DNA of 64,000 bases from Neptunomonas phycophila (lineage in GTDB: Bacteria; Pseudomonadota; Gammaproteobacteria; Pseudomonadales; Balneatricaceae), in contig NZ_MRCI01000001.1 in NCBI RefSeq assembly GCF_001922575.1, forward strand, positions 2,666,001 to 2,730,000. The letters are read 5' to 3'. Below, piece by piece: positions 44,587 to 54,361 of the stretch (positions are counted from its first letter, which is position 1; each line of letters begins with the position of its first letter). A model generated the notes under the pieces. The model made no database searches. It was not told where the DNA came from and worked only from the letters and a program-made list of their open reading frames with translations. Both the position numbers and the translations under genes were made by a program.

Positions 44587-45550
44587 GCTTGATCTCCTCT
44601 GCTTTAGCTCGACTCAATGATACAGATTGATGACTAGTAAAAACTTGAGTGACCGAGTCATTCATCAACGCCGATACACGCTCTACTTTACGTTCTAGCC
44701 AAGTATGAATCGCAACAACGGGGATAGCCACAACTAAACCAACAGCCGTTGTGAGCAATGCCTGCCAAATACCACCCGATAACACGGACGGGTCCACCTG
44801 ACTGCCTGCCGCTTCCATTTGCTGGAAAGCTACAATCATCCCCAAAACAGTACCTAACAAACCAAGCAATGGGCTTAATGTAGCAATGACTTCCAAAGGG
44901 CGTAAAAACGCACGCAGCTGATTCATTCGGTTAGTTGCTACACGCTCAAGCTCTTCTTTTAGCAAACTGTGATCGGCACTAGGGCGCGACAGTCCATGCA
45001 TAGCCATTGATGTGACTTCCGAGACAGGGCGACGAGTTTTCAGCGCGGCTATCGCCTCTTGATTTTCGCCTTTACGCCATGCCAACAAACTCTTTCGTAC
45101 GTCGCCTGTCGACTCTGGACGCAGTAAAGCAAACTGCCAAACTTTTACCAAAACAATACACAAAGCGATAACCGAAAAGCCCATCAGAATCCAAACAACA
45201 GGGCCACCAACCGTCAAAAAGTCTTGCAGTTGGGTCATAAAATCGACTGGCGTATTCGCAGCTACATCAGCGATAGTGCCGTCTACATTTACATCATTTG
45301 GAAGTCCATTTTCCGACGCGGTTGCACCGGCGGCTGGGGTCGTTTGAGGAACTGAGTCCGCATTGTCGGACGAAACGGTGTTAACAGCAGCGTTATTTGT
45401 CGAGTCTAAAGCGGCATTAACAACACTAGAGTCTGTTTGTGCTGTTTCTGCAGGGGCTACTGTACCTGTCGGAGCAGGTCCATTTGCTGTTGTTTCATTC
45501 GCCATAGCGGTGGCGTCAACCGTATTATCAGTGCTCACTAGCAGCTCCAT
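44576..45550 (-). CDS. exbB: ExbB/TolQ/MotA-family proton channel protein with long N-terminal extension
   Basis: A 324-residue protein. Residues ~105-310 are an ExbB core with three membrane helices (VVWILMGFSVIALCIVLVKVW; IATLSPLLGLLGTVLGMIVAF; ALLTTAVGLVVAIPVVAIHTWL). The first ~105 residues are low-complexity Ala/Thr/Asn/Asp with no hydrophobic signal. In ExbB proteins this end is periplasmic, so a signal would be expected. An in-frame TAA lies right before the ATG, so no upstream extension is possible; an internal ATG at 45505 is an alternative start. No strong ribosome site is visible at either. First gene of the Fur-box-linked exbB-exbD-exbD-tonB operon. Confidence 0.85.
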   Translation of the reverse strand: MELLVSTDNTVDATAMANETTANGPAPTGTVAPAETAQTDSSVVNAALDSTNNAAVNTVSSDNADSVPQTTPAAGATASENGLPNDVNVDGTIADVAANTPVDFMTQLQDFLTVGGPVVWILMGFSVIALCIVLVKVWQFALLRPESTGDVRKSLLAWRKGENQEAIAALKTRRPVSEVTSMAMHGLSRPSADHSLLKEELERVATNRMNQLRAFLRPLEVIATLSPLLGLLGTVLGMIVAFQQMEAAGSQVDPSVLSGGIWQALLTTAVGLVVAIPVVAIHTWLERKVERVSALMNDSVTQVFTSHQSVSLSRAKAEEIKRAA

Positions 45551-45598
45551 TTATTTACATTTGCGGATACACAGATGTATCTACATCAATAACGACTT

Positions 45599-45617
45599 AC
45601 TAATGATAATGATTCGC
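45599..45617. promoter_or_regulatory. Fur box upstream of exbB operon
   Basis: ACTAATGATAATGATTCGC matches the 19-base Fur consensus at 14 positions, including the contiguous core TAATGATAAT. It is 49 bases upstream of the exbB ATG, predicting iron repression of exbB-exbD-exbD-tonB. Confidence 0.75.
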
Positions 45618-45815
45618 GTTTTTATGATCAATAGATTTGTATGATTGAGAAACTTTGTCTACGCTTAGTTGTCAGGCTACTTTCAAAGAAAGATCGAGGA
45701 TTTAGAAGACTTTATCTGCATTTTGTGTAATTTTCGTTACTAAATTTTATTTTACGAAACTTAACAAATATTTACCCTGCGCTGACATTCCTGCCTATAA
45801 ACCGCTGACAAGAGG

Positions 45816-46511
45816 CTAATTGACTAACAATTCCACCTCTTTATCACTAAGCGAGCGCCACTTCCCCTCAGGTAATTTCCCCAATTTACAACCGCTAATC
45901 TCAACCCGTTGCAGGTCAATGACATGATAACCCAGCGCCCTACTCATCTTACGTATCTGACGATTAAGGCCTTGCGTCAGGACAATCTCAAAGCGGTTAG
46001 CCCCTAACAATTGCACACGGCAGGGCAAGGTCACAGCTTGGCCAATATCAACACCCTGCTCCATCAAACGACAGAACTGCACATCTATATCAGGCTTGTT
46101 AAAATGAGGCCTCACACTTACGTGGTAAGTTTTGCGGTAGTGGAATTCAGGAGACAGTAACCGATGGCATAAACCGCCATCATCGGTCAGTAGCAATAAA
46201 CCATGCGAATCTTTATCCAAACGGCCTACAGGAAACAATCGCTTAGGCAAATCGAGATGGTTAATTAGGCTCGCTGGATCTTGAGAACGATAATTACAAT
46301 CTATCCCCACAGGCTTATTATAAATAACGTAGCTAAAGCGATCTGGCAGCGTAATCAATTGGCCGCCCAGCGTGATGTTTTCACTACCATTAATTACGGT
46401 ATGGTTATCAGCAAGCACACCATTTACGCATACCTTTCCCTCCGATATCAAACGGCTAGCGGCCCGCTTAGAGCAAGCGCCAGCGAGACTTACATACTGA
46501 GAAAGGCGCAT
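45816..46511 (-). CDS. RluF-like 23S rRNA pseudouridine synthase
   Basis: A 231-residue RsuA/RluB/E/F-family enzyme with an S4 domain (MRLSQYVSLAGACSKRAASRLI), the catalytic motif LFPVGRLDKDSHGLLLLTDDG (Asp99) and the closing LTQGLNRQIRKMSRALGYHV. The GRLDKDS variant and N terminus favour RluF (Psi2604 of 23S rRNA), but RluE/RluB-type specificity cannot be excluded. It abuts the upstream protease gene (stop and start touching). Confidence 0.8.
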   Translation of the reverse strand: MRLSQYVSLAGACSKRAASRLISEGKVCVNGVLADNHTVINGSENITLGGQLITLPDRFSYVIYNKPVGIDCNYRSQDPASLINHLDLPKRLFPVGRLDKDSHGLLLLTDDGGLCHRLLSPEFHYRKTYHVSVRPHFNKPDIDVQFCRLMEQGVDIGQAVTLPCRVQLLGANRFEIVLTQGLNRQIRKMSRALGYHVIDLQRVEISGCKLGKLPEGKWRSLSDKEVELLVN

Positions 46512-47593
46512 TAACTACCTAAAATTTTCAAAGGCAGAGCCAGGGCTTCGTTACCCGATTGGCCGCCCATCCAAATAATGGCGCACAAGCCTGTTACGGT
46601 AACCACATACCAAGCCGCCGATACACTTTGTGCATATCGATTTAATGGCAACAATTGGCTCGCATGACGACCACGCCACTCGACCAGTATTTCTATACTG
46701 CCAATAATCAGCAAAAAGCCCAAGAGTGCCATACCAAAGCTATAGCTTAACAAAACGCCGATGATCGCTCCTAAAACGCACGCGATAAGGCCAACTAATG
46801 AATTCATCGAGAACGTAATGCTTTTTAAAATGTGTCCCCCATCTAAAGGAAGAACAGGCAGAAGATTAAATAAATTGAGTAAAGCATTAAAGACAGCAAT
46901 GCCCGCCAACATTTCAATGCCTGTAATGGCGTATAACAGCAATAAAACAATCGATAAAAGCAGGCCGAAAAAGGGCCCCATAATCGAGATAACAACATCT
47001 TGCCAACGCGTATTAATTTTATCGTCGCTGAGCGCCAATCCTCCCATAAAAGGCACTAAGTAAATGCCTTTAGTACGCATCCCAAAATACTTCATCGCAC
47101 GAATATGCCCGTACTCATGAAAGACTAAACAAGCAATAAGCGCTAAAGCGAACTGCCATGAAAATAACCAGCTATAAGCAGCCAAGCTGCCAGCAGCAAA
47201 TAGTACTTTAATCACTTTCGCGCTTTTAAAGAGCTTAAGCGCTAGTGATCCCAGACCTATAAGGCTGATGCGATTAGGGGTTTTGGGGCGTTCTGCGACA
47301 GACTGGCTTTCAATGTCTTTTTCAACACGCTCGCCCTGTTCCAACAATTGATCACCCATCATTAACTGATAGCTAAGAGAAAAAGGCTGCCACTGCAAAG
47401 ACACCTTCAAGCAGCACTCAACGGGTTCCTCCCCTCGCATCAGCGTAAAGGGTAGTTCAGAATTTTTTTCAGGATCTTGGCTAGCTTCTCGCTGTGCGAC
47501 AAGATGGTTATCCCAATAAAGTCCCTGCCACCCGGACATCGTCGCTTGTAAACGTAATGGGCGTCCTGCACACATGATGGATAATAACTGCAC
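46511..47593 (-). CDS. Site-2-type intramembrane metalloprotease (M50 family)
   Basis: A 360-residue membrane protein. A soluble N-terminal domain (about 1-110) precedes several membrane helices. The zinc motif is VFHEYGHIRAMKYFG (His159, Glu160, His163), with the second motif VLPLDGGHILKS (Asp ligand), both as in S2P proteases. The N-terminal domain reads like a beta-rich ligand or substrate module (GWQGLYWDNHLVAQRE). Substrate unknown. It shares a transcript with the RluF-like gene, whose start overlaps its stop by one base. Confidence 0.83.
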   Translation of the reverse strand: MQLLSIMCAGRPLRLQATMSGWQGLYWDNHLVAQREASQDPEKNSELPFTLMRGEEPVECCLKVSLQWQPFSLSYQLMMGDQLLEQGERVEKDIESQSVAERPKTPNRISLIGLGSLALKLFKSAKVIKVLFAAGSLAAYSWLFSWQFALALIACLVFHEYGHIRAMKYFGMRTKGIYLVPFMGGLALSDDKINTRWQDVVISIMGPFFGLLLSIVLLLLYAITGIEMLAGIAVFNALLNLFNLLPVLPLDGGHILKSITFSMNSLVGLIACVLGAIIGVLLSYSFGMALLGFLLIIGSIEILVEWRGRHASQLLPLNRYAQSVSAAWYVVTVTGLCAIIWMGGQSGNEALALPLKILGS

Positions 47594-47819
47594 GATGTAC
47601 TCTCTTATGCTTTAACCACAGACAATTGAATCATATCCCGAAAATGGGATCTTAAATAAAAATGCCGACTATACTGAGTCAGGCGTACAGGGCAAAGGGC
47701 TGATCGGCCCAAAGAAACGTAAATAATTGATTTAATGGAACTATGAATATTTTAGTTACTTTTTTGCTACAATTTAAAATCATTTTAGCCACGACCACCC
47801 CGTGTAAAGGTAACTACTC

Positions 47820-48185
47820 ATGAAGTGTTCAGAAGTCTCACGAGTAACCGATAGCATAACTGGTAAGCAGCTAGTTATATTGTGCGATGAAAATACAAAC
47901 CGCTTGTTCGCGATCGAAGCAAGTGAATTTGGCGATGGCAGCGGTTGCGACATCTACTCTCCCTATGATCGTCGAATGCTCAGCATTGAACCATCAAATG
48001 ATGCTCTGCTTCATATCGACAGCGTATTCTTGAGAGAAACGTTTGGCGAAAACAACGATTCGACTTACCCTCGTGCGCAATGGCTCAAGGCAGTTGCTTC
48101 GCACTCCACCGACTTGGGTTATTGGGAATGGGTAAGCCAACAAAAAGAATCTATGCTCTGTTTTGATGGCTTAACGATTATATGA
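47820..48185 (+). CDS. Hypothetical protein, 121 residues
   Basis: I do not recognise the family. The chain is acidic, soluble, and has no signal or membrane segment. Aromatic and Trp-rich motifs near the end (LGYWEWVSQQKES) are notable. The N-terminal half (VTDSITGKQLVILCDENTNRLFAIEAS) looks like a small beta-sheet domain. A ribosome-site-like AAGGTAA precedes the ATG. It stands alone between divergent or convergent neighbours. Codon use looks like the neighbours', so I think it is real. Confidence 0.65.
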   Translation: MKCSEVSRVTDSITGKQLVILCDENTNRLFAIEASEFGDGSGCDIYSPYDRRMLSIEPSNDALLHIDSVFLRETFGENNDSTYPRAQWLKAVASHSTDLGYWEWVSQQKESMLCFDGLTII

Positions 48186-48220
48186 AGGTCGGTATTTACG
48201 ATAAAGCGCTGTACTATCTG

Positions 48221-48697
48221 TTAACGCTGATAAGTCCCGACTAAGCGGTTCATCCCTAGTGTATGCGCTTCTACTTTTTCTAAGAACTCACAAAGATCTA
48301 AGCCGTCAGGCAATGCAGGTTCAAGATCTAACGCCAATACCCAAAAGTAATAGCGATGCAGGCCATGGCCTTCTGGCGGCATTGGTCCATTATACGCGTG
48401 CTCGCCCATATCATTGACACCATGAGCAAAGCCTTTCACTCCTTCATCAAGCTTAGTCGTTGATGGGGGAATGTTATATACCAACCAATGCACAAAGCCG
48501 TAATTCCCTTGAGTTGATATTTTAGGCGCATCTGGGTCATGACAAAAAACGGCAATAGATTTCGTCCCTTGCGGTATATTTTCCCAAAAAAGCGTTGGCG
48601 AGACATCGTCGCCTTCACCTGTATGTTTTACGGGAATAGCGCCATCAGGTGTAAAGTTGGCACTGGTGAGCTGTATATTTGACAGTGAAAAGCCCAT
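48221..48697 (-). CDS. YbhB/YbcL family Raf-kinase-inhibitor-like protein
   Basis: A 158-residue PEBP-fold protein. Signature pieces are FTPDGAIPVKHTGEGDDVSPTLFW, VFCHDPDAPKI, FVHWLVYNIPPS and the substrate loop HGLHRYYFWVLALD. There is no signal peptide, so it is cytoplasmic like E. coli YbhB. Physiological role not known for bacterial members. Confidence 0.9.
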   Translation of the reverse strand: MGFSLSNIQLTSANFTPDGAIPVKHTGEGDDVSPTLFWENIPQGTKSIAVFCHDPDAPKISTQGNYGFVHWLVYNIPPSTTKLDEGVKGFAHGVNDMGEHAYNGPMPPEGHGLHRYYFWVLALDLEPALPDGLDLCEFLEKVEAHTLGMNRLVGTYQR

Positions 48698-48980
48698 TTT
48701 AGTCTCCGTATGTGATCAATGTATTTTTAGCCTAACATAGGTTCAACACACATTGGCAGCTAGACCACCGCGTGCGGTTATTAATAAACCCAGTTAATTT
48801 AAAAGTTACTCTCTTAAAATCAAAAGGTTGACTAAAAGGCGGGGCATTGGTTCAGCTATTTGATACAAATAAGCCGAATAACAAGCAAGGTAAAATCAAC
48901 CACTCGATGAGCAGCGTTTTAATACTGAACTATAATTAAAAAAATCAGCTTTATTAATTAATAGGAATTACGCATTCCTT
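48698..48980. other. Intergenic region, no gene seen
   Basis: 283 A/T-rich bases between the divergent YbhB-like and GGDEF-EAL genes. A TATAAT-like element occurs near 48931, but without a convincing -35 partner. I see no RNA gene or repeat. Confidence 0.5.
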
Positions 48981-50927
48981 ATGACATTTCCACAAAATTC
49001 TAACAATAGTTATGTCGAAGAGAACTTAATTGCTCTTGCCTATAAAAACCACCTTGGCATGTTAGCGGTTAATTCCTTTGCAACACTTGTTGTATTCTGG
49101 CTATTACGCTTGTCCCCTGTCACTTGGATAAATAGCTGGGGCTTAGTATTTTTGATCGTAATGCTATTACGCTTTCTAGTCGAGTTTGCATACCGAACCC
49201 ATAGACGACTGAAACCAGAGATCAGCCTAGGATCATTATTACGATGGCGATTCGCGTTTAGGGTAGGACTATGGTCAAGTGGTGCTCTCTGGGCTGTTAT
49301 AGCGGTTGCTGCCCTTCCCCATGCAACCGATACTCAGGTGCTTTCAACAATCCTGATCATTAGCGCACAAGCCAGCGGGGCTACAGCCGTGCTGGCTCCG
49401 GATAAAATCGGCGGTCGTGTTTATATCACCAGTTTACTTTTACCTTGTAGTGTATCGCTCCTGCTGATTTCCACTCCCCTGCCTTTCCTTACATTTTTAG
49501 GCTGCATTTTTCTAATCGTCATGCTGATTAGCCACGCCAATAACCACCGCCTCATAGTAGGTTCTCTGAAACTGACCTTTCAGAACGAAAATCTACTGCA
49601 CCATTTACAATCTCAAAACGCTGAAATATTGGCGTTAAATTCAGAGCTCGAAGGCCGAGTCAAAGAACGGACGGCGGCTTTAGAACACATGGCGAGCCGT
49701 GACAACCTCACGTGCTTGCTGAACCGATCGGGCTTAATCAACCAGCTCACCAGCATGCTAAGCCATACTCAATCTTTCCATGTATACTTTCTTGATTTAG
49801 ATAAGTTTAAACAAATCAACGACAGCAAAGGTCATGAAGTAGGTGACAAAGTACTTAAACACATCACTAAGAACTTAAGTGAAAATGTTCCTAGCAACGG
49901 GCTTTTAGCGCGCTGGGGTGGCGATGAGTTTGTATTCTGCTTGCCTGGGGAACAATGCAAAGATCAGGTGTTACATCTCATTTTTTCAGGCATTAGCTCC
50001 CCCATCGAAATTGATAACGAAATGATGCAAGTGGGTGTCACCATTGGGTACGCCGTTTATCCTGACGATGCCGAGACCATTAATGATGCCATTGGAGCGG
50101 CTGATTTAGCCGCCACCGAACTCAAGAAACAAGGCCGACGCGGCGAGTTACTGCGTTTTAATAAAAACATTGCTGTGTCACTTGAACGCAGGACGTTAAT
50201 CACCGAATTGCTCTCACATAAAGACTTAGGCGAGCACTTTTATGTTGAGTATCAACCCATTGTTGATAGCCAACAAAATATCATCGCCTTAGAAGCATTA
50301 TGCCGCATAAACGCCCCTACTTTAGGATCGGTAACACCTGACGAATTTATCGCGATTGCTGAAGAAAATGGGAAAATTCATGAGCTTGGAAAGTGGGTGC
50401 TTAATGAAGCTTGCCGATATTTAACATCACAAATATCCGCCGGAAATAGCCCTATCATGTCAGTCAATGTATCGCCTATTCAGATGAAAAACCCACGTTT
50501 TTCAATAGAAATAAAAGAAGTTCTGGATAAGCATCATTTACCGAGCCATTTAATTGCTCTTGAAATGACAGAATCTTTTTTAGAGCACGAGGAGGTAGAT
50601 GGCATCATTGATCGACTCAATCAAATTGTTGAACAGGGTATTCACATCTACATAGACGATTTCGGTACAGGCTACTCATCACTATCTCGTTTACGAGATT
50701 TACCCGTACACACCCTAAAAATAGATCGTTACTTTATTGCATCGCTAGAAGAGGAAGGAGATGAACTGGTGGATAGCATCCTCTATTTAGCCAACAAGTT
50801 TGGTTTAGATGTAATTGCAGAAGGCGTTGAAACGGATGCGCAGTTTGTCCATTTACAAAAGCTAGGCTGTCAGAACTTCCAAGGTTTTTTGTTTGGCCGC
50901 CCTACACCTGACCCTTTACAGCACTAA
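48981..50927 (+). CDS. Membrane GGDEF-EAL c-di-GMP protein
   Basis: A 648-residue protein with an N-terminal membrane domain of about six helices (about 25-195), a coiled-coil link (LQSQNAEILALNSELEGRV), a GGDEF domain with intact RWGGDEFVFCL, and an EAL domain with EALCR, EMTES, DDFGTGYSS and IAEGVE. Both catalytic signatures are present. The membrane domain is unassigned; it may sense an envelope or respiratory signal. No partner gene is next to it. Confidence 0.87.
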   Translation: MTFPQNSNNSYVEENLIALAYKNHLGMLAVNSFATLVVFWLLRLSPVTWINSWGLVFLIVMLLRFLVEFAYRTHRRLKPEISLGSLLRWRFAFRVGLWSSGALWAVIAVAALPHATDTQVLSTILIISAQASGATAVLAPDKIGGRVYITSLLLPCSVSLLLISTPLPFLTFLGCIFLIVMLISHANNHRLIVGSLKLTFQNENLLHHLQSQNAEILALNSELEGRVKERTAALEHMASRDNLTCLLNRSGLINQLTSMLSHTQSFHVYFLDLDKFKQINDSKGHEVGDKVLKHITKNLSENVPSNGLLARWGGDEFVFCLPGEQCKDQVLHLIFSGISSPIEIDNEMMQVGVTIGYAVYPDDAETINDAIGAADLAATELKKQGRRGELLRFNKNIAVSLERRTLITELLSHKDLGEHFYVEYQPIVDSQQNIIALEALCRINAPTLGSVTPDEFIAIAEENGKIHELGKWVLNEACRYLTSQISAGNSPIMSVNVSPIQMKNPRFSIEIKEVLDKHHLPSHLIALEMTESFLEHEEVDGIIDRLNQIVEQGIHIYIDDFGTGYSSLSRLRDLPVHTLKIDRYFIASLEEEGDELVDSILYLANKFGLDVIAEGVETDAQFVHLQKLGCQNFQGFLFGRPTPDPLQH

Positions 50928-50928
50928 A

Positions 50929-50954
50929 AAAGCCATCGCAAATACGATGGCTTT
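50929..50954. terminator. Bidirectional intrinsic terminator
   Basis: AAAGCCATCG pairs with CGATGGCTTT around a six-base loop, between the convergent GGDEF-EAL and trmB genes. Confidence 0.85.
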
Positions 50955-50973
50955 ATATTTTGAAAGCAATAGA

Positions 50974-51669
50974 TTAACGAGTCCGTTCGAACATCAGATC
51001 CCAAACACCGTGACCTAAACGCTCACCCCGCTTTTGGAATTTAGTCACCGGACGCCACTCTGGCTGGGGCGAATATTCCCCCTCACCGGCTTGGTTAGTA
51101 AAGCCCTCGGCGGCTGTCATTACCTCCATCATATGCTCGGCATAGTTTTCCCAATCGGTCGCCATATGGAAGTAACCACCCACTTCCAACTTTTGGCGTA
51201 TTTTTTGAGCAAACTCAGGCTGAACAATACGACGCTTGTGATGCTTCTTTTTATGCCATGGGTCCGGAAAGAAAAGTTGTAGCGCATGCAAACTATTGTC
51301 CGGAATACACTCAGCCAAAACTTCTACTGCATCTTCCGCATACACACGAATATTCGTTAAACCAGCCTCGTTAGCGCGTGATAACAAACGTCCAACACCG
51401 GGTCTGTGCACTTCAATTCCAATGTAGTTTTTATCAGGTTGCTGAGTCGCCATCTCAATAAGCGAGTCGCCCATGCCAAAACCTATTTCTAGTACGACTG
51501 GAGCCTGACGACCAAAAACTTCAGCAAAATCAATCGCCCCATTTTTGAGTTCCAGCCCCATCTCAGGCCATACTTCTTCTAACGCTTTTTGCTGACCTTC
51601 CGTAGTCCGGCCGGCACGCATGACAAAGCTGCGCACCGTGCGCATGTATTTCTTTTCTTCAGTCATCAA
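50974..51669 (-). CDS. trmB: tRNA (guanine-N7-)-methyltransferase
   Basis: A 231-residue SAM-dependent enzyme for m7G46 in tRNA. It has the SAM motif [31 protein letters not shown], and the characteristic [21 protein letters not shown] followed by [13 protein letters not shown]. Full length. It is downstream of thiG on the same strand, as in Pseudomonas and other gammaproteobacteria. Confidence 0.95.
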   Translation of the reverse strand: MMTEEKKYMRTVRSFVMRAGRTTEGQQKALEEVWPEMGLELKNGAIDFAEVFGRQAPVVLEIGFGMGDSLIEMATQQPDKNYIGIEVHRPGVGRLLSRANEAGLTNIRVYAEDAVEVLAECIPDNSLHALQLFFPDPWHKKKHHKRRIVQPEFAQKIRQKLEVGGYFHMATDWENYAEHMMEVMTAAEGFTNQAGEGEYSPQPEWRPVTKFQKRGERLGHGVWDLMFERTR

Positions 51670-51698
51670 ATATCGTCTTTTTGTTCGAGTTTAATCTA

Positions 51699-52487
51699 TT
51701 AACCAATTACGCCATCTAGCGGTGATGATGCACTAGCATATTTTTTGCGCGGCATACGGCCAGCCAGATAAGCTTCACGGCCGGCTTCTATCGCTTTACG
51801 CATAGCCGAAGCCATCAACACAGGGTTACCTGCTGCCGCAATAGCCGTGTTCATCAACACACCTTCGCACCCCATTTCCATTGCAATAGCCGCATCCGAT
51901 GCCGTGCCAACACCCGCATCAACCAAAATAGGGACATTGGCCGCTTCCATGATGATACGAATGTTATGTGGATTCAAAATACCTAGCCCAGAGCCAATTA
52001 AAGACCCCAGCGGCATAACGGCCACACAGCCCATTTCTTCTAATTGTTTTGCAACGATGGGATCATCATTAGTGTAGACCATGACCTTAAAGCCATCGTT
52101 AACCAAAGTTTCTGTGGCCTTAATCGTTTCTACAATATTGGGATATAGCGTTTTCTGATCACCCAAGACTTCTAATTTAACTAAATCATGACCATCCAAT
52201 AACTCACGTGCTAACCGGCAAGTGCGTACGGCATCTTCCGCGGTATAACAGCCAGCCGTGTTTGGTAGAATCGTGTACTTATCTGGCGTGATGATATCCA
52301 GCAAATTAGGCTCGTCCGGATTTTGACCGATGTTAGTACGGCGCACGGCTACAGTGACTATTTCAGCGCCACTGGCCTCTATAGCGGCACGAGTTTCATC
52401 CATATCTTTATATTTGCCAGTGCCCACCAGCAAACGTGATTGATATTCTGTACCTGCAATAACCAACGAATCACTCACTTGAGACAT
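51699..52487 (-). CDS. thiG: Thiazole synthase
   Basis: A 262-residue TIM-barrel enzyme building the thiamine thiazole ring from DXP, dehydroglycine and ThiS thiocarboxylate. Motifs are [46 protein letters not shown] (Schiff-base Lys region) and [19 protein letters not shown] 52487 (preceded by AAGGAAA) is chosen over an upstream in-frame ATG at 52511. 51 bases after thiS; no thiamine riboswitch is visible. Confidence 0.95.
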   Translation of the reverse strand: MSQVSDSLVIAGTEYQSRLLVGTGKYKDMDETRAAIEASGAEIVTVAVRRTNIGQNPDEPNLLDIITPDKYTILPNTAGCYTAEDAVRTCRLARELLDGHDLVKLEVLGDQKTLYPNIVETIKATETLVNDGFKVMVYTNDDPIVAKQLEEMGCVAVMPLGSLIGSGLGILNPHNIRIIMEAANVPILVDAGVGTASDAAIAMEMGCEGVLMNTAIAAAGNPVLMASAMRKAIEAGREAYLAGRMPRKKYASASSPLDGVIG

Positions 52488-52538
52488 TATCTTTTCCTTA
52501 TGTTCTAACACGCCATATCACCAATCGCTAACAGACTT

Positions 52539-52739
52539 TTATCCGCCACCAATAGCATGGACAACTTCAACCTGATCGTTCTCTTGAATACGATAGTCAG
52601 CATGCTGGCTACGTGGAATAATTTCTTGATTAACTTCAATTGCAATGCGCTTACCGACTAAGCCCATCGACTCAATTAGATCAATCAAACAGGCGTTATC
52701 ATTGAGCGTTTTCGATTCGCCATTTACATAAAACTGCAT
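52539..52739 (-). CDS. thiS: Sulfur carrier protein ThiS
   Basis: A 66-residue ubiquitin-fold carrier ending in the required Gly-Gly (AIGGG). It donates sulfur, as a C-terminal thiocarboxylate, to ThiG. Its ATG directly follows the stop codon of the DUF423 gene, so the two are coupled. Confidence 0.94.
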   Translation of the reverse strand: MQFYVNGESKTLNDNACLIDLIESMGLVGKRIAIEVNQEIIPRSQHADYRIQENDQVEVVHAIGGG

Positions 52740-53123
52740 CTAGTTTCCTCGTTGATTACTTAATGCATGCAATGCCAATAAAAACCAGCCCGTCAGAAAG
52801 GCAATGCCCCCGAACGGAGTTATAGCACCCAACCAATGCTCACCGGTCAGCGCTAACACATACAAACTACCGCTAAACAAGATAATACCTGTAGCGAAAG
52901 CAACTCCGCTGCCTGAGAGCAAGCGCGATGTATGGTGACGTAGCAACAACGCAACAGCGAGCAAAGCTAGCGTATGGTAAAACTGGTACTGCACCGCCGT
53001 TTGCATCACTTGCATAAGGCGCTCACTTAAAAGCCCACGCAACGCATGCGCGCCAAATGCACCCATGCCAACCGCGACAAAGCCGCTAATGGATGCGAAT
53101 AGCAGGAAAATTCTGACCGTCAT
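52740..53123 (-). CDS. DUF423 inner-membrane protein (YgdD-like)
   Basis: A 127-residue membrane protein with four hydrophobic segments (about 3-22, 42-64, 68-90, 97-119) and the family motif GAFGAHALRG. Function unknown in the family. I use ATG 53123 (AAAGAG upstream) rather than 53162, because the family starts directly with the first helix. First gene of a DUF423-thiS-thiG-trmB run. Confidence 0.88.
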   Translation of the reverse strand: MTVRIFLLFASISGFVAVGMGAFGAHALRGLLSERLMQVMQTAVQYQFYHTLALLAVALLLRHHTSRLLSGSGVAFATGIILFSGSLYVLALTGEHWLGAITPFGGIAFLTGWFLLALHALSNQRGN

Positions 53124-53216
53124 GATCAATCTCTTTATGTACGGGGGTGGAAAGTATATCACCGTTAATAGGCGAATTTTAATGCGAAGGAAGGAATCTC
53201 TTAGGCTTAGAAAACA

Positions 53217-53242
53217 ATAAAGCCGCTAACAAGCGGCTTTAT
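53217..53242 (-). terminator. Intrinsic terminator after rpoH
   Basis: ATAAAGCCGC pairs perfectly with GCGGCTTTAT around a six-base loop. On the minus strand it is followed by TGTTTTC, ending the rpoH transcript. Confidence 0.82.
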
Positions 53243-53275
53243 TTAGGAATCAACCCCATTTATGACGGAGGCTAT

Positions 53276-54151
53276 TTAAAAGGCAAACTCTAAATTCTCA
53301 GCGCCAATGGCTTCCTTGAGCTTTTTCATCGCATTTTTTTCCAGCTGACGGATCCGTTCAGCAGAAACCTGATACTGCGCAGCCAGTTCATGGAGTGTCG
53401 ATTTCTCATCACTTAACCAACGCTGAGCCAAAATATCACGGCTGCGCTCATCAAGTGATTCCATTGCACCCATTAGACGTGTTTGCGAATCCTCTTCCCA
53501 GTTAGATGCTTCTAACTGCATGGCAGGATCAGTTGAGTGATCTTCTAAATACTGTGATGGAGACACGATAGGCGCATCATCGTCATCGCTAACAGGTGCG
53601 TCGAATGCCGTATCAACTGACGCCATACGGCCTTCCATTTGACGTACAGTAACCTCATCAACACCCAAATCTTCAGCAATAGCCTTTACTTCAGCTGTAT
53701 TCATCCAGCCTAAGCTTTTTTTCTGAGATCTCAGGTTAAAGAATAATTTACGCTGTGCTTTAGTCGTTGCGACTTTCACGATACGCCAATTACGCAAGAT
53801 ATATTCATGCATCTCAGCTTTAATCCAATGAACCGCAAACGATACCAAGCGCACGCCCATGCTAGGATCAAAGCGTTTAACCGCTTTCATCAAGCCAACG
53901 TTACCTTCTTGGACAAGATCGCCCAATGGTAAGCCATAACCTGAATAACTACGCGCAATATGTACAACAAAGCGTAGATGAGACAAGACAAGCTGGCGGG
54001 CGGCTTCAAGATCATTCTGATAGAACAGACGGTCAGCCAACTCGCGCTCTTCAGCAACACTCAACACAGGAATCGTGCTGATTGTTTGTACGTATGCATC
54101 CAAGTTTTGCCCCGGAGATACGTGCTCTAAGAGTTGTAAACTATTGCCCAT
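53276..54151 (-). CDS. rpoH: RNA polymerase sigma factor RpoH (sigma-32)
   Basis: A 291-residue heat-shock sigma factor. Region 2 has [16 protein letters not shown] and [17 protein letters not shown] followed by [14 protein letters not shown]. The sigma-32-specific RpoH box [13 protein letters not shown] is exact. Region 4.2 is [27 protein letters not shown]. It directs chaperone and protease genes. It follows ftsEX on the same strand, the conserved order. The 210-base leader may carry heat control, which I did not fold. Confidence 0.96.
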   Translation of the reverse strand: MGNSLQLLEHVSPGQNLDAYVQTISTIPVLSVAEERELADRLFYQNDLEAARQLVLSHLRFVVHIARSYSGYGLPLGDLVQEGNVGLMKAVKRFDPSMGVRLVSFAVHWIKAEMHEYILRNWRIVKVATTKAQRKLFFNLRSQKKSLGWMNTAEVKAIAEDLGVDEVTVRQMEGRMASVDTAFDAPVSDDDDAPIVSPSQYLEDHSTDPAMQLEASNWEEDSQTRLMGAMESLDERSRDILAQRWLSDEKSTLHELAAQYQVSAERIRQLEKNAMKKLKEAIGAENLEFAF

Positions 54152-54361
54152 TAAATCCTAACCTCGTTAATTCATTAACCGATTATATGACGCAAAATTC
54201 GGTGTAAAGTTCCCTGTATTTTCCATCAGGGACTGGAAAAGATAGCGGCAGATCCACAAAAGATCAAGCCATCAACACATCGTTCCCATTTCAATCGACT
54301 AACCAACAAAAAAACCACATCATTTAAGCTATCAATATGCTCTACAATGACTATACATTGC

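Noticed and set aside
45726-45755. Inverted TTTTCGT/ACGAAA in the exbB-rluF gap
   Set aside because: Short, A/T-rich arms with a long spacer; no better than expected in such sequence.
52740-53275. TPP riboswitch ahead of thiS-thiG
   Set aside because: thiS follows the DUF423 gene with no gap, and the DUF423 leader lacks a visible thi-box (CUGAGA...GACC) pattern.
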